Source of the DNA: Halichondria panicea
Lineage: Eukaryota; Porifera; Demospongiae; Suberitida; Halichondriidae
Reading direction: 5' to 3'
NCBI RefSeq assembly: GCF_963675165.1
Contig: NC_087392.1
Location: 389,001-453,000 of the forward strand
DNA: 64,000 bases
This document shows, in pieces, positions 45,088 through 57,739 of the stretch. The stretch's first letter is position 1; every line of letters begins with the position of its first letter. The notes beneath the pieces were generated by a model. That model saw only the letters and a program-made list of their open reading frames with translations, was not told the DNA's origin and ran no database searches. Both the position numbers and the translations under genes were made by a program.

Positions 45088-47847
45088 TTACTTTTTTATT
45101 TTCCGAATTGAAACCTGTGGACAAAGTGCATGCATGGTGCCAGCACATCACATAACATTCACAAAACAGGAACATGCACATTAACTTACATTTTTTCCTT
45201 TAATTAAAACAAAATTTCTTTTTATTGCCTCTTCATAAGATTTTAAATTTTCAAATGTAGCGAAGGCGAAACCTGGAGACAGCAAGTATATAATGGCTAC
45301 ATTATTTTGAGTGGATGGTATACTGTACTAACCCCTTGGTCCACTCCCCCCAGCAGGGATGACGACACACTATATACAACAGAGAAGTATAGCACAAGTT
45401 AATCGATAGAACCACTATACCCTTAATAATGACTCACGCTAATGGGACCAAACTGGCGGAGGGCCTGGTTGATGTCCTCTTTCGTTGAACCTGCAGGCAG
45501 GCCACCTACGTGCACCTTCTTAGATTTACTCTGTGAGGGAGTAGAGGAACCAGTGACATGAACTCTATATAGTTGAGTCAATGATATATATTCAGCTCAT
45601 AATTATTAGCCTATAATTATAGTATACACACGATTCCCCAAATTAATGGAGCCTCGGCTGTCAATTCCTTCAGCCCTATATATATATATATATATTGACC
45701 TGACCACAAAACGCTTGCAACACACATTGCATGGCTGTATAACTAACATAATACGGAACACTACATGCAATTCTATATACATGGCCCTCACTGGGACTGT
45801 GGTGGCTGGGACCGTGACTGGGACTGTGTTAGCTGGGACTGTGGTGGCTGTGACTGGGACTGGGACTAAGACTGGGACTGTCTGTAAGGGAGCAAATGTC
45901 AATGACAACAGTCATATAAAATTATGTGTATTTACGAGAAGTGTATAGACTTGGTGTGCATGAATTAATAATACTATATAGCACTCACTATGGTAACCAC
46001 AACCACTTCAAGTATACAAGGCGCTAACAATAACAATGCTGAAAGGACATGCATGACTCAGGGATAATAAAATCACTTATTCATGTAAATTTCTGGATTT
46101 CACAGTTTGCAGTTTGTGACGTAGGTTGGACAAGAAGGCCTACTACGGTTTTTAAGTGGAGTTGCAGACTCTTCCTTGCTATACAGCCTATATAAAGCTA
46201 TAGCTCTTTCAGCTAGTGCGAAACTTTATTTTATTTTTGTGTATAAATATAGTAGATCAGTTTATAGAGGTAATAAAGATTACCGAATGTATACACTGTA
46301 AATAAGGATGTGTGGTTTTGACGCAGAGTGCGTGGCTATTGTGGCAAACGTGCGTTTTTTCTTGCATTTTTTCCTGATAGTTGCCACAATAGTCACGCAC
46401 TTGCGTCAAAACCACACACCATTTTTTACAGTGTAGCCACACCTAATTCCGCATCCTGAGCGTGATATACATGCATACACTATAACTACTGCGCGCTAAG
46501 ACGCTCGGCAATTACATATACATGGTAAACATCTATATAACGCAGAAACAAAAACATAAAACAAATGTTATAATTATTGATAATGTTTGTGGGACTAGAA
46601 CATCTTTGAATCCATACAATCTGGTATATAATTATTATAACAATTCGGGAATTCGAGCGTGCATAACTGTAATACAGAACACTCATGCATGCATATATAA
46701 TTATATATATACACATGCACATGCGCATGGTCACTCACAGCACACCTCCTCTTAGGAGGAGGGACAATCACTGATGGTACCTGTGGAGGGGGTGCAGGGG
46801 TCAATGACATGTGGACTCAAGTTAGTGCAGAGCATATACATGCATGTGTGTACCTAATTGGCCAATAAAACTGCATGAAGTAACAATCATGTGTAACGAA
46901 TGGCATGCATGCTAATAAATTATTTTATGCTGCTAACTGTGAATGTGAAACAATAGTTATAAATGCTGGTATTATAGCCAATAATTATACATAACACTAA
47001 TTAATTATTATAGGGGCAATTGCCAAGCTATTCCACACATGCATATATATAGCTAGCACATGCATGCACTCTAAGATAATATATTGACGTGACACTCACC
47101 GCACATCTTTTTACTCGGAGTGCCATTGTGGCAGGTACGACGCTTGTGGTGGTGAGGGCAGTGGCTGGAGTAGGCTGAGAGGAATAAGTGCATGACATGA
47201 ACTAATCAAGTATAATAATTATACCGTATAGCGCGAAATTTTCGAGGCACTTATATTTCGTGGATTGGCCTCTAAAAGCCATTTCGTTGCACAATGTTCG
47301 CGGAATCAGACTGCTAACCGGAAGCCACGCCTTAAATCTTTGCACGTTATAACAGGTAATTTAACAATTTTCGTGGACTTATTTTTGTGTAGAATTCTAA
47401 CCCACGAAATCCGTGAAAATTAAGCCCCTCGAAAATTTCGCGCTATATACGGTATACCATGACGCTTCTGTATTATATATTATAGTATATGCATGGCTAG
47501 TAATCCAATTTTATTAGCCAAACCACAATACATGCTACTTTTTAATTCTGTGCCTCACTCTGTTACTTATATGGAATTTTAATATGAGCAGTATTCTCAG
47601 GAGGCAAAAATTTACGAAACTGTTGTGCTTACTGCAAATGCACATGGGAAAATGCAAGTAATCAGTTATAGCTAGACCACCAGAGACTCTACACTGATCG
47701 AGTGAATTAGCTATATATATAATAACATGGATAGAGACTAACCTGGTTGGTGCACCTGCTTCCAGGGTGGCAGTTAGTACAAGGTGTGCCCCTCTGGGCA
47801 CACACACAACTCTGGCACGAGCCTTTTGTGCATCTGCAACAAGGCAT
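45088..47847 (-). CDS. intact Cys-rich/RRM protein gene, 153 aa (183 with spacer exon)
   Basis: Reverse-strand exons: 47743-47847 (MPCCRCTKGSCQSCVCAQRG..., 35 codons), 47100-47174 (ATALTTTSVVPATMALRVKR CA), 46739-46780 (VPSVIVPPPKRRCA), 45438-45530 (KKVHVGGLPAGSTKEDINQA), 45333-45369 (CVVIPAGGSGPR), 45190-45272 (GFAFATFENLKSYEEAIKR), 45088-45114 (VSIRKIKK-stop). The total is 462 nt without stops. An optional phase-0 exon 45792-45881 of Thr-Val-Pro repeats may be included, adding 30 residues. RNP2 is VHVGGL (the usual aromatic is replaced by His); RNP1 is GFAFATF. The long intron after 46739 hosts a 142-bp MITE. MITE family A copy 5 sits in intron 1. The promoter at 47975-48034 matches the family module and the ATG is the first after it. 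Confidence 0.82.
46293..46434. mobile_element. foldback MITE with ACACTGTA termini, intronic
   Basis: ACACTGTAAATAAGG(A)TGTGTGGTTTTGACGC... pairs with ...GCGTCAAAACCACACACC... TTTACAGTGT. The arms are over 50 bp with short gaps, around a small centre. It is inserted in an intron of the gene at 45.1-47.8 kb. ACACTGTA ends resemble other non-autonomous DNA elements; family not assigned. Confidence 0.8.
47222..47454. mobile_element. MITE family A, copy 5 (intron 1 of intact gene)
   Basis: TACCGTATAGCGCGAAATTTTCG and CGAAAATTTCGCGCTATATACGG, about 22-bp terminal inverted repeat, nearly complete interior. It lies between the Cys-rich exon and the first linker exon of the intact reverse-strand gene. 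Confidence 0.85.
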
Positions 47848-47974
47848 AATACAGCCTGGGTCCGGGTGTGTAGGACGTCGAGAGCTAGAGGTGCTATGAT
47901 TGCCGGATGAACAGAAGCCTTGTTGCTGATTAATTGCTGATGAACTGAAGAAGCCTTGTTGCTGCACTGCAAAA

Positions 47975-48034
47975 GTCCGCTCTTTTATAACAATTATGAG
48001 GAGCGGAAGTGGGTGTGGGGCCACAGCTACGTAC
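47975..48034 (-). promoter_or_regulatory. core promoter of the intact reverse-strand gene
   Basis: Reverse strand reads GTACGTAGCTGTGGCCCC, CACACCCACTTCCGCTCC, TTATAAAAGAGCGGAC. The CACGCCC box is CACACCC here. The ATG at 47847 is about 130 bp downstream of the TATA motif. Confidence 0.75.
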
Positions 48035-48339
48035 ACCCCCATTGCAAATTTACATGGGTTAACACCCACACAGTACAAATACATGAGTCAACACCCACAT
48101 GCATGCACACAGTACAAATACTGTATATTTTCGTATGACTGCCTAACAATATTCGTACATGCAATTCAGGATAGGATAGTGACGTTGAACCTATTGCAAT
48201 AATTTTCGATGATACTCTGTAACACAAAAATTTCTACCATACCTGCTAGATACGGTACACAGCACAATGTAATACATATAGTTGATGGCTTCGTTGCCAG
48301 ATTCAAATGTTCACAGCTAAAGTGGGTGCAAGTATTGGA

Positions 48340-48735
<396 letters not shown>

Positions 48736-48879
48736 GGAGATAGAGGGACACTCTATTAAAGCAGCTGACCACGTTTCTTTGTCTTCTTTCAGAAGTTCTT
48801 TACTTATACAAGGGGGAGGGGTATGCACAGAGATACCATGTATAGTACATACACGCATACTTTCATCAAGTTTAGTGAT

Positions 48880-51800
48880 AATCATAAGCTAAATTTAGTT
48901 CTTCAAATCAGACTTGAGGCCATTTCTGTGTAATGTATTTGGGCCTGAAACCAATGAATGAAAAACCCAAATAACAACAGCCCCGTCTTTATGGTTCAAT
49001 AGTCACAAAGACACCAAAGTCACAGGAAAATAATACTTATAGTATACGTCTCACCCCACTCTTGCTTGAGACATGCACATCAACCAGTTCTGCTGTCTTC
49101 TTGACTCTGAGAGCAGTCAGTCCACATCCACAGCAACCAGCCTTCACTTGAAACCCTCGAGTTTGAGGCCACTGTATGGATATGTCCCAGTTGTAAGTGA
49201 ATTGTATGTATGTGTAAATAATGTTTGTGTGCAACTGATTCAGAAGCATGACGTTGTACATGTCCATGTATAAAGTATGACCATAAACCGTGGTACCTTA
49301 CACCATTATTTTCTTGTCGCCTCTTTTTTCATTGCAACCCCTGAGTGGATAATAATAGCAGTCAACAGCTTATACACATGTTAGCCGAGATAGGCAGCAC
49401 TGACCTAAGCAACTTCATACTTTGATTGAAATGCTTGGAGACAAGATGCGAAAACAATTATTATTAGCAGCTCAGCAGAGTTTAAATTACTTACATCATT
49501 AGGCTTTCTTAGCTCAATCAATATAGAGCCCTCACACCTAGCTTATCATGCTACTATTAACACATTAGTAAGATTATACCAAGAGAATAGTTCATTAAAA
49601 AGAATACACAACTCTAAAACTGTACGTGCTATGTCTAACCTACGTCAAAACTACATGTGTTGTATGCAATGAATACCATTAGTGATGATTATCACTGATC
49701 ATGCCTTTCGTAGTGTTATAAGAATGAAATGGTTGGGGGTTACAATAGTGACCTAGGTCAGAATGCCTCCTGTGTACATAAACTTTTGCTCACAATTGTG
49801 TGATTGAAAAACATAGAGTGAAAGCCCAGCCAAAAAACTGATCCTAAACAGAGCTACAATGCAGCCCCTGGATGGATTATAGTCAATAGCTTACACAAGC
49901 TAGCCACAAGATTATTAGCAGTGCAGCAGAGTTTAAATTATACTTACATCATTGCCAGTCCAGAGGCTTACATCATTGCCAAAGTCCAGAGGCTTTCTTA
50001 GCTCAATCAATATAGAGCCCTCACACCTAGCTGTATCAGAGAGAAGAATTGAACACATTAGTAAGAGTACACCAAGAGAAGAGTTTATTAGGAAGAGTAC
50101 GAAACTCCGCTTAAAACAGTAGTAATTAATTAAGTGTTCATGTCTAATTATAACCTGCTACATGCTGTTGTCTGCAATGAATACCAGGTGTGATAATCAT
50201 TGCCTTCGTAGTATTATAAGTGATTGGGGGTTACAATAGTGACCTAGGTCAGAATGCCTCCTTGTGTACACATGGTGTCATACGGGGGAGGGGATATCCC
50301 CTCTGGCTTCAACCCCCCCTAAAATTTCAATTCAATCAAAAATCAAATATTAGTACAATGGGAGGGATATAGCATATAACGATACCATGTATAGTGCATC
50401 TACAACTTGAGTGATAATAATCTAGTTCTTCAAATCAATTGAGGCCGTTTCTGTGTACAAGTATTTGGGCCTGAAACCAATCATTAATATACTTTTTGAA
50501 TGAAGAACGCCCTTATTGAAATAACAACAGCCTCGTTTTTATGGTTCAAAGACACCAAATCATCTCACCCCATTCCAGTTTTGCTGTCTTCCTGACTCTG
50601 AGAGCAGTCAGTCCACATCCAAGCCTTCACTTGAAACCCATTTCGTGCCATTATTTTCTTGTCACCTCTTTTATCATTGCAACCCCTGAGTGGATAATAA
50701 TTACATAATAGCAGTCAACAGCTTAAACACATGTTAGCCGAGATAAGCAGCACTGCCCTAAGCAAACTTCATACAGCTTGATTTAAATGCTTGGAGACAA
50801 GATGCGAAAACAGCTCTTTAACATCATTGCCAGTCCAGAGGCTGCCTTAGCTCAATCAATATAGAGCCGTCACACCTAGCTGTATCAGAGAGAGAGTTGT
50901 AAGAGTGTACCAAGAGAAGAGTTTATTAGGAAAGAATAGTTCATGTCCAACCTACTACATGCTCTTGAATACCATTCGTGATGATTATCACTAATATTGC
51001 CTTTGGTCGTGTTATTTGAACCTAAAGTGAATGGGGTTAGTATTTGTGACGTAGGTCAGATCGATGCCTCCATCTGTACAGTATTGGAGTTGTGTACTCT
51101 TCCTTAACTCAAGTCTAGCCAAAACTGATCCTAAACAGAGCTACAATGCAGCCCCTGGGTGGATAATAATTATAGTCAACAGCTTACACAAGTTAGCCAT
51201 TGTGGTTGAGATAGGCAGCACTGCCCTAAGCAAACTTGATACAGTAGACTGCTCAGCTGAAATGCTTGAAGACAAGATGCAAAATAATTATTTAGCAGCT
51301 CAGCAGAGTTTAAATTACTAGCTTAGATCATTGCCAGAGGCTTTCTTAGCTCAATCAATATAGAGCCCTCACACCAGAGAGAAGAGTTGAAACATGCTAC
51401 TAACACATCAGTAAGATTATACCAAGAGAAAAAAGAGTACACAACTCCACTTAATTAAAACTGTACAGGTGGTAGGTGCTATGTCTAACCTACGTCAAAA
51501 CTACATGTGTTGTAATACCATTAGTGATGATTATCACTGATCATGCCTTTCGTAGTGTTAAATGGTTGGGGGTTACAATAGTGACCTAGGTCAGAATGCC
51601 TCCTGTGTACAATATCTAATAAACTTTTGCTCACAATTAATTGTGCGATTGAAAAGCATAGAGTGAATGCCCAGCCCAAACTGATCCTAAACAGAGCTAC
51701 AATGCAGCCCCTGGATGGTCAACAGCTTACACAAGTTATCCCACAAACAATGATTATTAGCAGCAGCAAAGTAAATTACTTACATCTTGTTTTTCTGTTT
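48880..51800. repeat. degenerate tandem array, about 1.4-kb and 0.6-kb units
   Basis: AACAGAGCTACAATGCAGCCC and CTCAATCAATATAGAGCC recur at about 49.5, 49.85-50.02, 50.85, 51.14-51.37 and 51.69 kb. AAATCAnnTTGAGGCC...GGGCCTGAAACCAAT recurs at 48.91 and 50.43 kb. A reverse-strand segment GLTALRVKKTAELVDVHVSS near 49085-49145, damaged in the copy near 50.6 kb, might be an exon remnant; I do not recognise it. No intact gene. Confidence 0.65.
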
Positions 51801-52029
51801 TTTAGGTTGACATTACCATTAGCTATAATTTTCTGCTATTTCTGCGAATGAAAGTAAAATTGCAAATCTATACTCGCAGAAAATTAGAAAATGCAATGAA
51901 TATAATTAAAACCACTGCGAGCACTTAGAAACGCTACGATTGAATTTAGCAAAATGAGCTGAACAGTGAAATCGCAGACAAATCTACATGTCACTTAAGC
52001 CAATTCTAGGGACTCCAATGCTGCAAATT

Positions 52030-53860
52030 GCTACTATAGCCAGTCTCACCTAGTTGGGCGGAGCCTTCAAGCCTATGTCAGGATTTGTCTTGCTGAATTA
52101 TGTAACACGCTGATAAGCAGCTATGAATAATCATTTTATTCTATGAATATTATTATTCTGAAGTGGGCCAATTTTACCCTGCTTGAGGTTACGCAACCGG
52201 ACGTGACACCGACCACAGTAGAAATGCTGCAATCTGATTGGGCTGCAAAGACAAATCCTGACATAGGCTTGAAACCCGACCTCAGGGACGGTCGGGCTCT
52301 CCCCAACTTAAGTCTCACCCGGACCCTAGACTAGCATTCTCAGCATTTACATAACAACATGGTCACTCACATGTGACGTACGTCCGTGCTCTCTGCTAGG
52401 CTGTGTAGGTGAGGAAGGAGGGGCTGGGGGAGTGGCACTGGGCCCAGTCTGGGGGCACAGATATAGGGGCCAGTGGTCTGTGAGGGAATGGGAGGGGTCG
52501 GGGAACATAAAACTAAATGATAACAGTACAAATGTCTCTCCTATGTTGCTGTGTCATGGGCTACAGTGCAGAAGAGGAAAACACACACACAGAAATTCAG
52601 CATTGGGTCTCACCAATATTCCAAAGTAAGCTGGAGTCTTTGATCGACCAGGTACAGTACAGGTATGTACGTACGTACGTATGTCCAAAATAAGGGGTGG
52701 GGCTGGCCTAGAGCACTAAAGTGTGGCCCGGGGCTGGGTTGAGGCTATCCATGCACATGACGTCAACTCATTCGAGCTCTGTGGCACATGAGGTCTAAAT
52801 GCGCATGCGTACATCTGATTTCTACCTCATGGCTTACAGGCCTCACCATGAAGCCGGCATATCTCTCTGGCGCTGCGGTGCCTCCAAAGCTCACCCACTG
52901 TAAGTACTGTATGTATATATTTGGCACATAGATCCAACTTTTTGTCCTATAAAATATTGTGCATATGCTGATAATTATATTTATGCCCTTTATTTGTATT
53001 CTGCATTCTGCAATGTAAACATTGTTGTTATTCTTACAGAGTTCATGATTCAACCCAAAGGACAGACTCGCTGCACAGAGGGATCTATGATGACTGTACA
53101 CTCATTGTGCCGTGCCAGACAACTTTGACAGCACTCAAGTGAGGGACCTTATACGTACATGTATACAAGCTTGCTATAACATTATACAAGCTATAACATT
53201 TAAGTTCTCTTTTTCTCTGTCTGCGTGTATCATGTGCATACTGTGTTATAGTCGAGGACGTATAATTAATTGTAGTTAAGTCTAACTATATAACGAACTA
53301 ACTATATAAATATAGCCTGCATGCATGCATGCATATACGAACTACAACAATGTAAATCCAGGCTCTGTATGAGCATGAACAGCATCCCTTATACACTTGT
53401 TATCTTCCAAACAGACGAGTAGGTAGTGTCTTATGGTCTGTGGGTTTGCTAGAGTAGTAAGCTTTTAGCTCTAATTTGCATGCATGCTTGGGTGAACACA
53501 AACTAATACAGACTAGTAGGTAGTGTCTGTGGGTTTGCTAGAGTAGTAAGCTTGTGGGGCCATTAGCTCTAATTTGCATGCATGCTTGGGTGAACACAAA
53601 TTATTAATTTCGTGCTTCCATGTAGTATACAAGTACTCCACTTTCACTTTCACTTTATTCTCTTCTCACATGTACAGTATTCAAGTTCTCTGATGCCATT
53701 CATGGAGGACCAAGCAAGAGAATCAACGGCATGCAGCACTGAGGGAGGGATCTTCTCACTTGTGCAGTGCACTTGAGGTACAATTAATCTATATACTGCC
53801 CTCTGTGTTTCATTATATAGAAGGCAGTATTTAGTTTTGACATTATATGTGGCCATTTTC
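52030..53860. repeat. inverted repeat arm, partner 20.8-22.8 kb
   Basis: Inverted copy of 20781-22800, recognisable throughout. Differences include loss of the 22144 hairpin, and a partial internal duplication at 53440-53600 (TGGGTTTGCTAGAGTAGTAAGC occurs twice). No gene supported; 53860-54390 likewise shows nothing. Confidence 0.8.
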
Positions 53861-54729
53861 TAAAAATGTATTTCGTGAGGAACTATAATCAAATATTACT
53901 ATAATCAAATATGCGCAATAGCTAAGAGGTTTGGATGTTTGGTTTATAATTATGAGTTTCATGCGCATGCATCTCTTTTAGCAGGCCAGCATTCTTTGTG
54001 TTCATGGCCTGATACATAATTTTCGTCAAGTCAATGTCAATAATCGTGTAAGGTTTCTTCCCACAAAGATATTACTTGCATGTAATCGTAATTGTATTAT
54101 TAAATTAGTGGGCGGGAACAAAGCATATAATTATAGATATAATATAGGACGTGTAGTTTGTTAACTATCTATATATATCATTCAAGTTCTGTGAAGTGAT
54201 GCATGTGCATCACTTCATAGCTCTAATTACTATATAAATATATAATTATGAGTATTGTGGCCTTCAGGCGTTTAATTTGTGTATAGAAACATACCTTCGC
54301 AATTTTTCGACAGAAACCACAGCAGAGCGAGGGTATATAAATAGAATAGTGGACTACAACTTCTGAAATGATTAGGGGCTGTGTGGTGTGGGGGCGCATG
54401 GTTTAGGTTAGTCTCTGTTATAGTTAATTCACTCAGTGTTATGACAGTGCATACAGTGCTGGTCCCACTAGCTCATGAGTTGTCATATATTTAGAGCGTC
54501 CACCGTGTGCTTGACGAGGTCTGTGATTCACTTCTGAGAAATTTGGCTAGGTCTTCACCATCTTGAATGTTCTTGATATCTCCAGCTCACCAGCTAAAGG
54601 GAGTGTACATTTTGTGGCACCTATAATATAGATTTCTTTTCATAACTAACCACCTCATTCCAGGGAGGTAGTTGCTAAATATACATACTTTTTCCTTTAA
54701 TTATTCTTAATAGCCTTCTCAGCCGCGGT

Positions 54730-54990
54730 CACACTTCACACACACTCGCTGCTGCAGGACCCAGTTTTGCATCTGCAGCAACTAGCAGATCTAGATGCCA
54801 TGGATAATTATGGCCGGCCGGTGCTGAGGGATGAGCTTGGATAGAGACTAACCTGGTTAGTACACCTGCTTCTTGTAGCAGGGAGGCAATTTGTGCAGTG
54901 CCTGCCTCCCTGCTTTAATTATAATGCTTTTAGCCTCATGCAATAGCCTTCTCTGCTGCTGCTTTTGTTTGTAAAGTAGCAAACCCGATC
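54730..54990 (-). pseudogene. Cys-rich exon pieces fused to RNP1 piece
   Basis: Near 54740-54800 the reverse strand holds a Cys-rich 5' end (ATGGCATCTAGATCTGCTAG, CAAAACTGGGTCCTG). Near 54850-54910 it holds a 3' end with a GTTAGTC donor. Directly against the latter lies an RNP1/alpha-2 piece (TTTGCTACTTTACAAAC, AGCAGCAGCAGAGAAGG). The order is scrambled; nothing translatable across it. Confidence 0.55.
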
Positions 54991-55105
54991 CCAGCCCTAT
55001 GCATAGCTGTGACCTGACACATGATCACCTCTTCTATAACGCCATGATCTCATTTATATACTTATTATTGCAAACCCATGGGATGGGATAATTCGATCCC
55101 AGCCC

Positions 55106-55905
55106 TTTTTGGCGGCCCTTTCAAGTGGCAAAGGAGAATTACTGATAGTTAGTTGATAGTTGTATAGTCCTTCGTTCCTCTTAACATTTTGCCTTTAATT
55201 TTTTTGCATAGCTTTGTCAGCCGATAATTTAATTGTGTTGTACGAATTATAAAGTTGTTGCGCGGAGTGTGATCATGCCATTATACTTTCTGTCTCCAAC
55301 ATTTGCCTTCGCCACATTAAAACATAATTAATTGGTCGAACTTCTTTTTCTTTTATAATGACTCGCACTTGGCAACGAAATTTAGATATCCAAACGCTAG
55401 TTGCAATGAAGGAGGGCCTCCTTACTGATACGCCCGGAGAGAGCCCACCCAAATGAACACCAGTTAGTGCATTCATGCCTGTGAATGATAAGAGCATAAT
55501 TATGCCTATACCGTATTACTAGAATGTTCTGCAAGCATCAAGCAATTGCTGCAGGGTCTGCCTCCCCGGGCACAGATACACTTTAGGCATATTCCCGTCT
55601 TGCATCTGCAGCAGGCCATGTTGTGAGGGATGAGCTTGCAGGGGAGATCTAGACGCTGAGTGGAGGAGAGGAGTCGTGTCAGCTATACAGACATGCACGT
55701 CTTGTTGAGATTACAGTTTTCATTTAAAAAATTTTTTTTCTCTATACCTTTCTTTGCCGCACCATCATCCTTGAAGGTCACATATCCAAACCCTGGAGAG
55801 AGCAAAGGCTTATATATAATAATGTGAGTGGGATGGTACTAACCTCGTTGCCCTCCTGCCATGTTTTATGGTATGATTACGCTCTCGATGGCTCCAAAGG
55901 AGTGG
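55106..55905. repeat. tandem duplication copy 1 (period 1208 bp)
   Basis: 55106-55905 is nearly identical to 56309-57110, offset 1208 bp. It includes an inverted match to the AAAGGGCCGCC segment of 16.4 and 18.96 kb and an RRM-N remnant. The two copies differ by only a few bases, e.g. TGCAAGCATC versus TGCGAGCATC, so the duplication is recent. Confidence 0.85.
55506..55619 (-). CDS. stand-alone Cys-rich ORF, 37 aa, no splice donor
   Basis: Reverse strand ATG to TAG: MACCRCKTGICLKCICARGG, then RPCSNCLMLAEHS and four more residues. The first two thirds is a perfect Cys-rich exon. After NCL the sequence departs and the usual SNQ/GTTAGT donor is missing, giving a short complete frame instead of an exon. 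It could encode a metallothionein-sized peptide, or be debris. Confidence 0.4.
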   Translation of the reverse strand: MACCRCKTGICLKCICARGGRPCSNCLMLAEHSSNTV

Positions 55906-55976
55906 AGGGCCGCCTTCACATCTTTAATAAGACACCCCGGGGGTAAACCCCCTAAAAACACTTTCTTGAATGCTTT
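55722..55976 (-). pseudogene. RRM pieces, GFGYVTF subtype
   Basis: RRM-N exon 55881-55976 is intact (KKVFLGGLPPGCLIKDVKAA, 32 codons, CATGCAG acceptor, GTAATC donor). The RNP1 exon near 55722-55796 reads GFGYVTFKDDGAAKKGIEKK, then a stop, with no final exon. The short exon between them is unclear. This is the third RNP1 subtype (compare 19397 and 56935-57003). Confidence 0.55.
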
Positions 55977-56308
55977 CTGCATGTGAGAGAGTGGAGAGGC
56001 TAGGACATGAACTCAAGTAATTATACTCATAATTATAAGTATATACCGTTCTCATGACGTCCGCTTTAGTCCGTCTAGAGCATATGGATTTCTACAAGCC
56101 GATGTTTGTTGGACTGCAATTATAACATCATTTTATAACCTTTTAATTATAACACTAGAGCAAATTGACTTGGAAAATCGATTAATAATACGCACTCAAT
56201 CTGTGGAAAACCCCATGAAAACATGCGGGTAAAACTTACATTTTGTCCTTTAATTAATATATGCTATACTTCTCTATTGTGCAGTGCGTGTTTTTATTAA
56301 TAGCCTTT

Positions 56309-57110
56309 TCGGCGGCCCTTTCAAGTGGCAAAGGAGAATTACTGATAGTTAATTGATAGTTGTATAGTCCTTCGTTCCTCTTCTCCTCTTAACATTTTGC
56401 CTTTAATTTTTTTGCATAGCTTTGTCAGCCGATAATTTAATTGTGTTGTACGAATTATAAAGTTGTTGCGCGGAGTGTGATCATGCCATTATACTTTCTG
56501 TCTCCAACATTTGCCTTCGCCACATTAAAACATAATTAATTGGTCGAACTTCTTTTTCTTTTGTAATGACTCGCACTTGGCAACGAAATTTAGATATCCA
56601 AATGCTAGTTGCAACGAAGGAGGGCCTCCTTACTGATACGCCCGGAGAGAGCCCACCCAAATGAACACCAGTTAGTGCATTCATGCCTGTGAATGATAAG
56701 AGCATAATTATGCCTATACCGTATTACTAGAATGTTCTGCGAGCATCAAGCAATTGCTGCAGGGTCTGCCTCCCCGGGCACAGATACACTTCAGGCATAT
56801 TCCCGTCTTGCATCTGCAGCAGGCCATGTTGTGAGGGATGAGCTTGCAGGGGAGATCTAGACGCTGAGTGGAGGAGAGGAGTCGTGTCAGCTATACAGAC
56901 ATGCACGTCTTGTTGAGATTACAGTTTTCATTTAAAAAAATTTTTTTCTCTATACCTTTCTTTGCCGCACCATCATCCTTGAAGGTCACATATCCAAACC
57001 CTGGAGAGAGCAAGTATATATAAAGGCTTATATATAATAATGTGAGTGGGATGGTACTAACCTCATTGCCCTCCTGCCATGTTTTTTGGTATGATTACGC
57101 TCTGCAACAT
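56309..57110. repeat. tandem duplication copy 2 (period 1208 bp)
   Basis: Second copy of 55106-55905. Its RRM-N exon is replaced at 57107 by a CGGCCTCACCATGAAGCCGG segment related to 52.85 kb. The insert between the copies (56050-56120) carries the GTTCTCATGACGTCCGC tail also found at 12.68 kb. Confidence 0.85.
56714..56827 (-). CDS. stand-alone Cys-rich ORF, second copy
   Basis: Same frame as 55506-55619 with only a few substitutions and no frame break; again no donor. Conservation here reflects the recent duplication and says little about selection. Confidence 0.4.
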   Translation of the reverse strand: MACCRCKTGICLKCICARGGRPCSNCLMLAEHSSNTV

Positions 57111-57655
57111 ATTACGGCCTCACCATGAAGCCGGTGTATCTCTCTGGCGCTGCGGTGCCTCTAGAGCTAAGCAGCTGTAAGTACTGTATGGAACCCTCTT
57201 CCTTCCTTTCTACCAGAGAGGGTCACATTAACTGTGATGGCCCCTGGAGCTGCCGGTGTTCCTGGAGGTGATCCACTGCCAGTTGTCTGTGACTGAGGGA
57301 GTGGGGGGTCAGAGAACAGAGAACACCAGTTAGTGCATTCATGCCTGTGAATGATGAGCACATATACCCACTGGCATAACTTTGTTATTATTAGACATCT
57401 TCAGTTCAATTATAACATAATACGGAACACTACATGGTGGAGACTGTGGCTGGATTGGTCGAAGAATGTGCTGATGATGGAATTGACTCTGGGGACAACA
57501 CTGATAGGAAAGGCCATGAATAACATCAGTTTATAATCATCAAAATTATTCGGAGTGAGATGTGAAACAAGACTGCTGTTACACAGTATAATATACTAAC
57601 AATAATTATAGGGGCAATTGCCAAGCGAATAACGTATGTAATACGTGACACTCAC

Positions 57656-57739
57656 CGCACATCTCTTTATTCTGAGTGCCATTGTGGCGGTACTTGCCGG
57701 TACGAGGCCTGTGGTGGTAGTTTCAGTGGTTGGAGTAGG
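57656..57739 (-). CDS. orphan linker exon (28 codons)
   Basis: Reverse strand CTCACAG acceptor, PTPTTETTTTGLVPASTATM... RIKRCA, GTGAGTG donor. Intact and closely related to the linker at 47100-47174. No first exon for it on this strand within about 800 bp (the next Cys-rich exon on this strand is 58584-58784). Confidence 0.5.

Noticed and set aside
48880-51800. CRISPR-like or satellite array
   Set aside because: The repeats are long, diverged and irregular in spacing with no constant repeat/variable spacer pattern, and the DNA is animal nuclear.
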